A stretch of DNA of 64,000 nt, from NCBI RefSeq assembly GCF_002967715.1, contig NZ_PUIA01000017.1, positions 434,001-498,000 on the forward strand. Direction: 5' to 3'. Positions within the stretch are counted from its first letter, which is position 1. Each line of letters opens with the position of its first letter. Shown here in pieces: positions 9,026 through 16,983 of the stretch. Below the pieces are notes generated by a model. That model did not search any database. It worked only from the letters and a program-made list of their open reading frames with translations, and was not told where the DNA came from. This DNA is from Blastopirellula marina (GTDB lineage Bacteria > Planctomycetota > Planctomycetia > Pirellulales > Pirellulaceae). Made by a program: the position numbers and the translations under genes.

Positions 9026-9129
9026 GGTTTAGACCGTTTCTGGATAGGACGTCATCGGCAAACGAGACGTCGTTGTGTCGTCGGCGGCCAGTCGCGCGGA
9101 TCCCAAACCATGTGAGCATGTCTTTTACT

Positions 9130-9201
9130 CGTCAGCCCCAAGGGGGCGACCGCTAAAATAGCCGAAGGGGCTTTAACGGTCGGCCCGTCGGGGCTGACAC
9201 C
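9130..9201. repeat. Dispersed palindromic repeat, head-to-head copy
   Basis: GTCAGCCCC ... GGGGCTGAC are perfect 9-bp outer arms; inside lie CGACCG/CGGTCG and TAAA/TTTA pairs. Each half matches the element AGCCCC-loop-GGGGC-GACCG-TTAA also seen near 12085 and 49351-49435, in opposite orientation to each other. It could form a long stem of about 70 nt. It lies upstream of the helicase. Confidence 0.7.
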
Positions 9202-9346
9202 GGTTGTTACTGTGACACTGCTCTGGAAACGTTGACCCGCTACGGCCGCAAGTTATGCATCAAAACAATAAGCCCTAACGATAATGTACAAATGGCGATA
9301 GGACAATCGAGCGACCCCCTCAGAGGTTGCGTATGCGCAAACAAAT

Positions 9347-9395
9347 AGGCCGAACCACTGGCCCGTAGGACGCCTACGGAACAAAGGTTCGGCCT
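9347..9395. repeat. Two-tier inverted repeat
   Basis: Outer arms AGGCCGAACC / GGTTCGGCCT (10 bp, perfect) enclose inner arms CCGTAGG / CCTACGG (7 bp, loop ACG), separated by 6-base internal loops. It is followed by TTTCTC on the plus strand. It may be a second terminator or a structured RNA element; no gene on the plus strand precedes it. Confidence 0.6.
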
Positions 9396-9451
9396 TTCTC
9401 GTCGTTATATGCCAGGCCGCCCGTGGGGGGGACCTCGTCGAAGAAAGAACC

Positions 9452-9478
9452 AAATCGGCCGAGGTTTAAGCTCGGCCG
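9452..9478 (-). terminator. Intrinsic terminator of the histone-like gene
   Basis: Perfect 8-bp stem CGGCCGAG / CTCGGCCG with a 7-base loop, starting 7 bases after the stop codon at 9485-9487 on the minus strand and followed there by ATTTGG and TTC-rich sequence. Position and symmetry support a terminator. Confidence 0.75.
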
Positions 9479-9484
9479 TCAGCC

Positions 9485-9754
9485 TTAGGTGGCTGGAGTC
9501 GCTGGAGCAGCGGCTGGCTTTTTGGTGGTCTTCTTAGCGGCGGCCTTCTTAGGCGAAGCCTTCTTGGCAGCTTTCTTTGGCGAAGCTTTCTTGGCAGCAG
9601 CCTTCTTCACCGTCTTCTTTGCAGCCTTCTTAGGGGCGGCCTTCTTTGCAGCAGCCTTCTTGACCGTCTTCTTAGCAGCCTTCTTAGGGGCAGCCTTTTT
9701 GGCAGGTGCTTTCTTGGCGGTCTTCTTCGGTGCAGCTTTCTTCTTGGTTGCCAT
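9485..9754 (-). CDS. Histone-H1-like lysine/alanine/proline repeat DNA-binding protein
   Basis: An 89-residue, extremely basic protein built of repeats: MATKKKAAPKKTAKKAPAKK, then units KKAAPKKAAKKTVKKAAA and KKASPKKAAKK, ending TTKKPAAAPATPAT. Such AK-rich tails resemble the C-terminal domain of histone H1 and bacterial Hc1/AlgP/HU-tail proteins and are expected to bind DNA (nucleoid condensation) without a fixed fold. No globular domain is present. The ATG and upstream GGAGCC sequence (reading the minus strand, GAGGAGCCCACGG) give a good start. It is monocistronic with a strong terminator. Repeat number could vary between strains. Confidence 0.85.
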   Translation of the reverse strand: MATKKKAAPKKTAKKAPAKKAAPKKAAKKTVKKAAAKKAAPKKAAKKTVKKAAAKKASPKKAAKKASPKKAAAKKTTKKPAAAPATPAT

Positions 9755-10317
9755 CGTTCCGTGGGCTCCTCAAGATTCGATGCCCGGGGTCATAGAGAGA
9801 ACTTTCGGGGCATCACAAAAGTCCTCTCGAATCTGCATTGGCAGTTATGCCGAACTCTCACCAACGAGTGAGAGATTGAACATCCATTTTCATCCGTCCG
9901 AATGCATGGCAGATTCGATTGGGTGAATGAGGCCGAAGCCACTTCATCCCTTTTCGACTCGGCATCCTCGCGGGATTATTCAAGCCGGAGTTTCTCATTA
10001 ATGTCATCACTTCGACGCGCCACCAAACTGCTCAAGCGACGTGAGATGATGACTAAGAAACTGCATCTCGCAAATTGAATCAACTTTGCCTTTCTTTCGT
10101 CAAGGTGAATTATCGAACCTCGAATCGAAATTGTTCAGAAAAAGTTGAACGCGTGCCGCACACTTCATGGAAAAACTTACAACACATCGCGCGCACTTCA
10201 CCTGATGCGAACCTTGAAAACGTGCACTGGTGGTGGTCGCGACCAAACGCTTTGCCCTTTAGACTAGTAGACGGACCAGGTTGTTGTCCGCCGTTGTTCT
10301 ATGCGAAAGTGAATCCC
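9755..10317. other. Intergenic region, divergent promoters expected
   Basis: 563 bases between the histone-like gene (minus) and the gene starting at 10318 (plus). A perfect 7-bp hairpin CTCTCAC / GTGAGAG lies at 9855-9874. The plus frame is open from 10075, but the 81 residues it would add have no protein-like character. I see no other gene. Confidence 0.5.
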
Positions 10318-11910
10318 ATGTCGGATCGATTGAATGCCGTTCTCAGTGGCTGGTTGGAAGGAGATCAAACCCTGGAAAAGTTGGTCTCTCACAAGGAAGC
10401 TCTGCAATGGATTCTGAGCGCCGATGAGCTGGAAATCTCGGGAATTTTGCGGTTTCTAGAGTCTATCCCACCGCAAATCACCGAGCCCCAACGGCGTTTT
10501 CTCGATCGCGTTTTGAACCTGCTGGCGATGCGTCTGCGCGAGGTGGACGATCTCGATTCGGACGACCTCAACCGCATCGCGGCCGCCTATCGCAAGTGGG
10601 GCGCGACGCATCGCATGGGGCATCTTCTGCTCGCGCTGTTGTCGGCCACCGGCAGTGAAGCGGCACTCGAACTGTTCGCCGAGTTGGTCGTTGAACTGCC
10701 ACCTTCGAATTCCAATGCCGCCGCGATCGCTTTTGTTCCACTTTTGCGTCAAGACGATCTTCCGACGGAGACACTTTTTCCAAAACTGCTCGAAGCGTTG
10801 TCGCATCTCTCGGTCGCATCGTTGGTATTGGACCTGGCCAACCATGTCACGCGGCAAGGGATGGTCGCCAAGCATCCGGCTGCCGATCGTGTCGATGCGC
10901 TGGGGGAACTCTTCTCGGGTCTGGTCGCGCGGCTCTCGAAGTTTGAATCAGAGCCACCCAAGGAAGCCAAGGACTTCGCCGCCACCAAGATTGCCGTCAC
11001 CGAAGCGACCTCGATTGCCCTAGCCATCTGCGAGGCATTTGCCCTGATCGGCGACGACAAGGCCGCAGGTAAACTCAAGTCAGCATTAGACTTAAAGCAT
11101 CGAAAGCTCCGCGCTGACGCGGCCATTGCGCTGGCTAAACTGGGCAATGAAGAAGGGAAAGAGCTGCTTGTGGAGCTCGCTGCCGAGCCAGTCTGTCGCC
11201 CACGTGTGTTGGCTGTAGCTGAAGAGTTAGACCTGCTGGCAAAGATCCCTGCCGAACATCAAACCGACAAAGCAAAGGTCGAAGGAGAGCTGGCCGCGTG
11301 GCTTTCGTTGGACAGCCAATTCGGCATGCCACCGCACGAAGTCGAGCAGCTTGATAGCCGCACACTGGGTTGGCCAGGGTTTGAAGAAGCCCAGGAGTGT
11401 CATCTCATTCAGTATGCGTATCACATGCCTGGCGGTACGTTTCAAAGTGTGGGCATTGTGGGCCCCGTCACCCAAAGCTTCGCCGTCGACCTGACGGCCC
11501 TGCCGCTGCCAGACATCTACGCCGCATTCGCCGGCTGGCAGGCCGAGCACCCCGAGGTATTTGAATTGGAACCTGATAAGTGGCAGGCCAATCAGCACGA
11601 ACTGGCCAGTAAACTGCTGCAGCGCGTGGCCAGCGAAGGGTACGAGACGCCTCAACCGGCAATGCTGGGCTTCTTCTTTGGGGACGTACGACTGATAGCA
11701 GCTACCCGCCGCGACGGTCAGGCGGGTACAGCGGTAGCAGATCTCCGCAATACGACGTTCTACCCGGCCGGAGAAAGCCGCCACCCCGTCGGCCCGCGCG
11801 AAGCGTACTACATTCACGCCGGTCGCGAATATTTACAAGCTTTTAACAAGGATCGCCCCGAGTGGGTCTCGCTGCACGAAAGCTTGGCCGACCAGGAAGA
11901 AGCCGAGTAG
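10318..11910 (+). CDS. HEAT-like helical-repeat protein, unknown function
   Basis: A 530-residue cytoplasmic protein starting MSDRLNAVLSGWLEGD. Residues 1-360 are alpha-helical pairs of the HEAT/Armadillo type; the clearest unit is LIGDDKAAGKLKSALDLKHR followed by ADAAIALAKLGNEEGKELLV. Residues about 380-525 form a different domain (GWPGFEEAQECHLIQYAY, MPGGTFQSVGIVGP, PREAYYIHAGREYLQAFN) that I do not recognise. No signal peptide or membrane helix. The ATG at 10318 is chosen because upstream residues of the open frame look non-coding; no strong ribosome-binding sequence is visible. Probably a protein-protein interaction scaffold. Confidence 0.7.
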   Translation: MSDRLNAVLSGWLEGDQTLEKLVSHKEALQWILSADELEISGILRFLESIPPQITEPQRRFLDRVLNLLAMRLREVDDLDSDDLNRIAAAYRKWGATHRMGHLLLALLSATGSEAALELFAELVVELPPSNSNAAAIAFVPLLRQDDLPTETLFPKLLEALSHLSVASLVLDLANHVTRQGMVAKHPAADRVDALGELFSGLVARLSKFESEPPKEAKDFAATKIAVTEATSIALAICEAFALIGDDKAAGKLKSALDLKHRKLRADAAIALAKLGNEEGKELLVELAAEPVCRPRVLAVAEELDLLAKIPAEHQTDKAKVEGELAAWLSLDSQFGMPPHEVEQLDSRTLGWPGFEEAQECHLIQYAYHMPGGTFQSVGIVGPVTQSFAVDLTALPLPDIYAAFAGWQAEHPEVFELEPDKWQANQHELASKLLQRVASEGYETPQPAMLGFFFGDVRLIAATRRDGQAGTAVADLRNTTFYPAGESRHPVGPREAYYIHAGREYLQAFNKDRPEWVSLHESLADQEEAE

Positions 11911-11944
11911 CGCCTACGGCGGTGAAGCTCTTCTTCTCCAGTCA

Positions 11945-11980
11945 CCTCGCCCCTGCGGAGAGAGGGCTAGGGTGAGGGGG
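11945..11980. repeat. Dispersed repeat, GAGAGGGCTAGGGTGAGGG family, copy 1
   Basis: CCTCGCCCCTGCGGAGAGAG followed by GGCTAGGGTGAGGGGG. Shares the GAGAGGGCTAGGGTGAGGG core with 19443-19477. The minus strand translates as LTLALSPQGRG, a well-known spurious peptide from such intergenic repeats in many genomes. Confidence 0.7.
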
Positions 11981-12084
11981 CGAACGGGTACACGCGCTGA
12001 CAAGAGAAGAAGAACCGCGGATTTCGCAGATGGGCGCGGATAGGGATGTGTGTGCTCAACGCTTCCACGGTTTGAACGGAAGGC

Positions 12085-12133
12085 CAGCTCCAAAGGAGCG
12101 ACCGTTAATAGCCAGGGGTGGCAGCCCCTGGTA
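12085..12133 (+). repeat. Dispersed palindromic repeat, double-hairpin copy
   Basis: Two hairpins, GCTCC-AAA-GGAGC and CCAGGGG-TGGCAG-CCCCTGG, joined by GACCGTTAATAG. The joining segment and the first hairpin match the elements at 9130-9201 and 49351-49435. Located between two convergent genes. Confidence 0.7.
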
Positions 12134-12150
12134 CCGAGTCTGACAGGTCG

Positions 12151-12174
12151 CATGCCCACGCGGACGTGGGCATG
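12151..12174. terminator. Perfect 10-bp hairpin downstream of the aminotransferase gene
   Basis: CATGCCCACG / CGTGGGCATG with a CGGA tetraloop, 16 bases past the aminotransferase stop. No T tract follows on the minus strand, so it may act as an mRNA 3-prime stabiliser or be another dispersed repeat rather than a classical terminator. Confidence 0.5.
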
Positions 12175-12189
12175 GCCCCCGGTTTCGAT

Positions 12190-13383
12190 CTAGCTGGTGA
12201 CCTTTTTGATGCCTTCGCACAGGCGGTCGACGTTGGCTTCGCTGATGCCGGCGACGTTGATGCGGCCGGAACCGACGATATAGATGCTCATGTCGCTGCG
12301 GAGCTGGTCGACCTGCATCTGATTGAGGCCCGAGAAGCTAAACATCCCCTTCTGATTCTGGATGAAGGAGAAGTCCTGATCGATGCCGCAGGCCGAGATC
12401 TTGTCGACAAACAGCTTGCGAATGCCGTTGATGCGGTCGCGCATGTGGGTCAATTCATCTTCCCACATCTTGCGGAGCCCATCGTCGGTCAGAACGGTCT
12501 CGACAACTGCGGCACCGTGCGTCGGCGGGTTCGAGTAGTTTGAGCGGATCACCTTCTTCAGCTGGCTGAGAACGGCCGTGGCTTCGGCTTCGTTGGCAGC
12601 AACTGCGGTCATGGCACCGACGCGTTCGTTGTACAGGCCGAAGTTCTTGCTGAAGCTACTGCAAATGATCATCTCTTGACCAGGTCGAGCGACTTCCCGC
12701 AGGCCGATTGCGTCTTCAACGAGCCCGTCGCCAAAGCCCTGGTAGGCGAAGTCCAATAGCGGCAGCAGCTGCTTTTCCTGGATCAGGTCGGCGATCGCTT
12801 TCCACTGCTCAGGAGTCGGGTCGATGCCGGTCGGGTTGTGGCAGCAGCCGTGCAGCAGAACGACGTCCCCCTTGCCGGCACCTTGCAACGCGCCCAGCAT
12901 GCCGTCGAAATCGAGGCCGTTGGTGGCCTTGTTGAAGTAAGGGTACGTCTTTAGCTTGAGGCCGGCCGCCGTGAAGATACTGGGGTGGTTAGGCCAGGTA
13001 GGTTGGCTGTGCCAAAGAGTTGCGCCGGGGAAACTGTCGGCGATGAAGTCGCCAGCAACGCGCAGGGCACCGGTACCACCAGGTGTTTGCACGGTGACGG
13101 CCCGCTTGGCGGTGATTACTTCATGATCGCTACCGAACATGAGGGTGCGGACGGCGTTGTTGTAGCCGGCCCGGCCGTCGATCGGCAGGTAGCTTTTGGT
13201 GGTCTCCCCTTCCAGCAGGCGCTTTTCCGCTTCCTTGACGCATTTGAGGACAGGCGTCACCCCTTGTTCGTCTTTGTAGACGCCGACGCTCAGGTTGATC
13301 TTTTCGGGGTTAGGATCGTTGCGGAAGGCTTCATTAAGACCCAGGATGGAATCCGGGGGAGCCGTTTCGACGTGCTGGAACAT
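12190..13383 (-). CDS. Aspartate/aromatic amino acid aminotransferase (class I PLP)
   Basis: A 397-residue aminotransferase of the Iab (AspC/TyrB) type, interconverting aspartate or aromatic amino acids with their 2-oxo acids. Landmarks: NLSVGVYKDEQG at the N-terminus, TVQTPGGTGALR, LHGCCHNPTGIDPT and the PLP-lysine segment SSFSKNFGLYNERVG (Lys246), with RSNYSNPPTHGA and a C-terminal GSGRINVAGI. Length matches E. coli AspC (396). It stands alone with a good ATG start. Aspartate versus aromatic preference cannot be decided by eye. Confidence 0.93.
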   Translation of the reverse strand: MFQHVETAPPDSILGLNEAFRNDPNPEKINLSVGVYKDEQGVTPVLKCVKEAEKRLLEGETTKSYLPIDGRAGYNNAVRTLMFGSDHEVITAKRAVTVQTPGGTGALRVAGDFIADSFPGATLWHSQPTWPNHPSIFTAAGLKLKTYPYFNKATNGLDFDGMLGALQGAGKGDVVLLHGCCHNPTGIDPTPEQWKAIADLIQEKQLLPLLDFAYQGFGDGLVEDAIGLREVARPGQEMIICSSFSKNFGLYNERVGAMTAVAANEAEATAVLSQLKKVIRSNYSNPPTHGAAVVETVLTDDGLRKMWEDELTHMRDRINGIRKLFVDKISACGIDQDFSFIQNQKGMFSFSGLNQMQVDQLRSDMSIYIVGSGRINVAGISEANVDRLCEGIKKVTS

Positions 13384-13737
13384 ACTCTTCCACTGTTAAG
13401 AAGGGGCTGAAGCAAACAAACGGGTTCATTTTACGAGATGCCTGCCGTGTCTGATAGTTCGCAATCGTGTCCGAAAAGTCCCAAACTGGGAAAAAATGAG
13501 GCGGATTCTTCGGCGACCCGCCCTTTTAACGGGGTGAATTTCCCGCCCAAACCGATCATAATGGTAAGCTTCACCCTTCCTCGCGATGCCTGCCTGGTTT
13601 GTTCCCTCCCATAATTCGGAACTGGTCGTAGCAAAGCGGTGAGCCTCACGGCGATGACGCTCACCCGATAGCCAGGCCCACGTTGGCAGACGCGACGAAT
13701 AGAATTTTCGCCTTTTGACTTGGAAAGAAACTTACCG
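13384..13737. other. Leader region upstream of inositol-3-phosphate synthase
   Basis: 354 bases between the divergent aminotransferase and the inositol-phosphate synthase. An inverted repeat GGTGAGC (13638-13644) / GCTCACC (13659-13665) lies about 75 bases before the start codon, perhaps in the 5-prime UTR. No protein-like frame is seen. Confidence 0.4.
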
Positions 13738-14940
13738 ATGGCAGGCTCGCGTACCGGGATCTGGCTGATTGGCGCTAAAGGCGGCGTCGCCACTACCACC
13801 ATTGTTGGACTGCTCGCGCTGAAGAAGGGGCTGACCGAAACGGTCGGCCTGGTGAGCGAACTGAAGCAATTTCAGGACCTGGATCTGGCCCAGTGGAATG
13901 ACATTGTCATCGGTGGTCACGACATTCGCGACGTCACCCTGCTGGACGAAGCGTACAAGATGGTCTTCGAGAGCCGGGCGATCGATGGCCGCCTGGTCGA
14001 AAAGCTGAAAGACGACCTGACCGCGCTCGACGCCAACATTCATGACGGCACCCTGCATAACGCCGGCAAGAAGATCACCGAGTTCGCCCACGCCAAGCTG
14101 CAGGCCCTTAAGGAAACGCCTCGCGAAGCGGTCGATCGCCTGAAGGGGCATATCACCCAGTTCGCCAAAGCCAACAAGCTGGACAACGTGGTGGTGGTGA
14201 ACATCTCTTCGACCGAGCCTTCGGTTGATGGTGCCCAGTTCCCCAAAACGTGGAAAGAGCTCGAACCACAGCTTGCTTCGAGCGATTGCAAACTGCCGGC
14301 CAGCTCGTTGTACGGCATCATGGCGCTGGAGCTCGGTTACCCGTTCATCAACTTCACACCGTCGCTGGGCACCGCGATCGACGCCCTGGACGACCTGGCC
14401 AAGACCAACAGCACCTGTCACATGGGGCACGACGGCAAAACAGGCGAAACGCTCCTCAAGAGCACGCTGGCCCCGATGTTTGCCAACCGTAACTTCAAGG
14501 TGATGAGTTGGGTCGGGCACAACATCTTCGGCAACATGGACGCCAAGGTGCTGGACGATCCGGAGAACAAGAAGACCAAGGCGGTCAGCAAAGATCGCCT
14601 CCTCTCGAAGATCTTCGGCTACACACCGCAGACGCTGGTCACCATCGAAAACATCGACAGCATGGGTGACTGGAAGACGGCCTGGGATCATATCCACTTC
14701 CAAGGCTTCCTCGGGACGCCGATGGTCATGCAGTTCATCTGGCAAGGTGCTGACTCACTACTGGCCGCACCGCTGGTGATCGACCTGGCCCGCTTCGCCG
14801 ACCTGGCCCGCCGCCAAGGATGCACCGGCCTGCAAACGCAGTTGTCGTGCTTCTTCAAGTCGCCTCTGGGGACTGAAGAGAACGATTTTGCGAAGCAGTT
14901 CCAGATGCTGGAAGCTTGGACGGATTCGCTGAAGAAGTAA
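13738..14940 (+). CDS. Inositol-3-phosphate synthase (myo-inositol-1-phosphate synthase)
   Basis: A 400-residue NAD-dependent enzyme converting glucose 6-phosphate to 1L-myo-inositol 1-phosphate. The N-terminal GIWLIGAKGGVATTTIVG is the dinucleotide-binding loop of the family. Later: NISSTEPSVD, ELGYPFINFTPSLGTAIDAL, the conserved GHDGKTGETLLKSTLAPMF and NRNFKVMSWVGHNIFGNMD. Shorter than eukaryotic enzymes (about 510) but normal for bacterial/archaeal types. The ATG at 13738 follows GGAAAG; a TTG six codons earlier is less likely. The product may feed phosphatidylinositol or compatible-solute synthesis. Confidence 0.9.
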   Translation: MAGSRTGIWLIGAKGGVATTTIVGLLALKKGLTETVGLVSELKQFQDLDLAQWNDIVIGGHDIRDVTLLDEAYKMVFESRAIDGRLVEKLKDDLTALDANIHDGTLHNAGKKITEFAHAKLQALKETPREAVDRLKGHITQFAKANKLDNVVVVNISSTEPSVDGAQFPKTWKELEPQLASSDCKLPASSLYGIMALELGYPFINFTPSLGTAIDALDDLAKTNSTCHMGHDGKTGETLLKSTLAPMFANRNFKVMSWVGHNIFGNMDAKVLDDPENKKTKAVSKDRLLSKIFGYTPQTLVTIENIDSMGDWKTAWDHIHFQGFLGTPMVMQFIWQGADSLLAAPLVIDLARFADLARRQGCTGLQTQLSCFFKSPLGTEENDFAKQFQMLEAWTDSLKK

Positions 14941-14956
14941 GAGGGTTATCTTTCAG

Positions 14957-15220
14957 ATGACACTCCAAAGAATGGCCTACGTGGGATGGTTCCTGGCGCT
15001 GGCCGTTCTTGCGATCTTTGCCAACTGGCCAACTCGAACGGGATTGCCAGTTGGCTTCGTGGTGCAGCAGGGTTTTCCTTTTCAATTTGCCTCGTGGACT
15101 GTAGGCGAATTGGATTGGTTTCGCTGGGAAAGCCTGTGCTTAGACATCGCGATATGGGGTGCGGTAGTCGCGTTCGGACCTTGGATTCTGGCACTTCGTC
15201 GTGAAAAACGAACACGTTAA
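14957..15220 (+). CDS. Small membrane protein, unknown function
   Basis: An 87-residue protein with two hydrophobic helices, MAYVGWFLALAVLAIF near the N-terminus and LDIAIWGAVVAFGPWILAL near the C-terminus, ending in a basic tail LRREKRTR. It starts 16 bases after the inositol-phosphate synthase stop and is likely co-transcribed. No family recognised; base composition matches neighbours. Moderate confidence because it is short. Confidence 0.5.
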   Translation: MTLQRMAYVGWFLALAVLAIFANWPTRTGLPVGFVVQQGFPFQFASWTVGELDWFRWESLCLDIAIWGAVVAFGPWILALRREKRTR

Positions 15221-15251
15221 CGCGCCCCTACGTGGCGACCGAAATTACCTT

Positions 15252-15722
15252 CTAACGCGAGAGTTCAATTTGCTGCAGCGCCTCTTTGACCAGAGTCAGG
15301 CGCTGCACCTGCTTCACGGTCGTTCCTAAATGGTCTGCGAGATCATCGACGGTCGCATCCAGATGAAAGAGCAAGTACTCCATCGCTCGCTCCTCACGTT
15401 GTTTACGTTCAACGTTCATCGGCGGCCAATCGGGATTGCGATGATAGGCCAGTCTGAGATACGGGATTAATGCCCAGTCTATTCTTGAATTGCAAAAGAT
15501 CGCGGCGGCTTGCTCAGACACGTGTTGTTTTGTGTACTCGCGCAACTCGCTTACGTAGTCTTCAACGACCTGCTCACTGGTTTGTCGAAATAGGTTTTTT
15601 CCGGCAAGCATCCCCAAGAGATACATTCCTTCGGAAAGGCTACCGCCCATCCAAGCCGTGTCTCTTAGTTCCGCATGTTCGGGGGAATCGACGGGTGCAT
15701 CAAAGCGGACGGCACAATCCAT
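15252..15722 (-). CDS. Hypothetical protein with C-terminal helix-turn-helix-like segment
   Basis: A 156-residue soluble protein (MDCAVRFDAPVDSPEHAELR...). The ATG at 15722 has AGGGA about 8 bases upstream on the minus strand, preferred to a TTG 6 codons before. The last 35 residues, DATVDDLADHLGTTVKQVQR onward, look like an HTH used for recognition or dimerisation. The middle part is helical and rich in Tyr/Trp. Function unknown; no conserved neighbour. Confidence 0.6.
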   Translation of the reverse strand: MDCAVRFDAPVDSPEHAELRDTAWMGGSLSEGMYLLGMLAGKNLFRQTSEQVVEDYVSELREYTKQHVSEQAAAIFCNSRIDWALIPYLRLAYHRNPDWPPMNVERKQREERAMEYLLFHLDATVDDLADHLGTTVKQVQRLTLVKEALQQIELSR

Positions 15723-15804
15723 ACGATATTCCCTAGGCAAACGCAGTGACGTTCGTGCAGCTATCGATGTGAACGAGCTTTTGTCCTGTTTGGACTACCG
15801 ATGA

Positions 15805-16977
15805 CTATTTTGGTTCCATCCAAGATGAAAGCCGCATTTGGTGCGATTCGCTTTGCTGCTCGCACCCTACGGGACTTCTGTACGAGACCTCTTCTACTTT
15901 CGGTTCTTCTTTGATCTCAGGTTCACCAGTGGGTCTGGTTAGCTGGTAGATGCCCCAGATCGAGATCAGGCTCATTAGAACAACCAGCAGCGCGTCTGGC
16001 TCGATGATCGAGTACTTCTTTTCGGCTCGGTATAGAATGCCCATCGTGGCGACGCATGTCAGCAGGATCACGGCCACGCCGGTCATGGCATGCACCGGGC
16101 TGGCGTCGTCTAGCAATGAACCTTGGGTGTAAACGGCATCCACCGGCAGTAAGATCGCGATGTTGAACGTGTTGCTTCCCAGGATGTTGCCGATCGCCAT
16201 GTCCGCCGCGCCGATACGTACGGCTACGATCGTCGTGACGAACTCTGGCAGGCTCGTGGTAAGTGCCAACAGCGTGCTGCCGATGAACGTGCCCCCCAGG
16301 CCGGTGATCTCGGCGATACGATCGGCCGTCGGTGCCAGGTAAGCCGCGGCGATGAAAATGACGACCGTCGTTGCCAGGTAAATGCCGATGGCCAGCCCCA
16401 GCGACATCCCCTGCTTTGCCGATTCTTCCTCGGGACTCTGCTTCTCTTCTTCCAGCTTCGCGGCCATATGCTGGTCGAGATAGATCAATCGCACCGAAAA
16501 AATATAAAACAAGCCGCACACAATTGTCCCAATGCCCAGGTGCCAAAAGTGAAGCGGAATGCCGACGCTGTCTCGTTCCAACAGCAGAAACAGCACCACG
16601 ATCGCCGTCAGGGCCATGCTGACCATGGCGGACAACGCATGCGCCGAAGAGATCGACGAGAACATCCGCGCTTTCGAATGAAAGATCAAGTCGACGATTC
16701 CCAGGATCAGTAGATTGAACAGCGAACTGCCCAGCACGTTCCCCAGTGTCAGGTCGACTCCTTGCGTGCTATCGGGCAGGCGAACCGCGTTAATATTGAT
16801 CGCGAACTCTGGCAGGCTAGTGGCCGCGGCCAGCAGGACCAAGCCTGCCAGCGAGGCCCCCATGCCTGACTTCTCGCCGATAATGTCGGCTGCTTTGGCC
16901 ATGAAATTGCCTGCGAAGACAATCACGATGGCCAGTCCCAGAAAGATCAGACTCAGCTGTACCAGTTCGCCGCCCAT
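15805..16977 (-). CDS. Sodium/calcium antiporter family (CaCA) membrane protein
   Basis: A 390-residue polytopic protein of the Ca2+:cation antiporter superfamily, expected to exchange Na+ (or H+) for Ca2+ across the inner membrane. Both alpha-repeats are visible: AATSLPEFAININAVR (51-66) with GNVLGSSLFNLLI (79-91), and LTTSLPEFVTTIVAVR (239-254) with GNILGSNTFNIAI (263-275). About ten hydrophobic helices; an acidic cytosolic loop (about 173-190, EEEKQSPEEES) divides the two halves. The last 40 residues are a hydrophilic tail. It starts 6 bases after the aldo-keto reductase stop, suggesting co-transcription. Confidence 0.92.
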   Translation of the reverse strand: MGGELVQLSLIFLGLAIVIVFAGNFMAKAADIIGEKSGMGASLAGLVLLAAATSLPEFAININAVRLPDSTQGVDLTLGNVLGSSLFNLLILGIVDLIFHSKARMFSSISSAHALSAMVSMALTAIVVLFLLLERDSVGIPLHFWHLGIGTIVCGLFYIFSVRLIYLDQHMAAKLEEEKQSPEEESAKQGMSLGLAIGIYLATTVVIFIAAAYLAPTADRIAEITGLGGTFIGSTLLALTTSLPEFVTTIVAVRIGAADMAIGNILGSNTFNIAILLPVDAVYTQGSLLDDASPVHAMTGVAVILLTCVATMGILYRAEKKYSIIEPDALLVVLMSLISIWGIYQLTRPTGEPEIKEEPKVEEVSYRSPVGCEQQSESHQMRLSSWMEPK

Positions 16978-16983
16978 GGTTCT

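Larger units (their letters stand above)
9026..9484. other. Intergenic region with two repeat hairpins and a terminator
   Basis: 459 bases without a convincing gene between the helicase start and the histone-like gene stop (both minus strand). It holds the inverted repeat pair at 9130-9201, a two-tier stem at 9347-9395 and a terminator at 9452-9478, each listed separately. Short open frames here are low-complexity shadows. Confidence 0.6.

Noticed and set aside
9489-9926. 145-residue plus-strand hydrophobic frame
   Set aside because: Hydrophobic runs are the mirror of lysine/alanine repeats in the histone-like gene on the other strand.
10075-10317. 81-residue N-terminal extension of the HEAT-like gene
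   Set aside because: Sequence is not protein-like and no RBS is seen; the ATG at 10318 begins recognisable helical structure.
11914-12159. 81-residue minus-strand frame with LTLALSPQGRG
   Set aside because: A known spurious translation of an intergenic repeat.
12151-12174. CRISPR-like reading of the palindromic repeats
   Set aside because: Repeats are not regularly spaced and no cas gene is present.
13732-14745. 337-residue minus-strand frame inside inositol-3-phosphate synthase
   Set aside because: Antisense shadow of a well-supported enzyme; high-GC third-position bias keeps it open.
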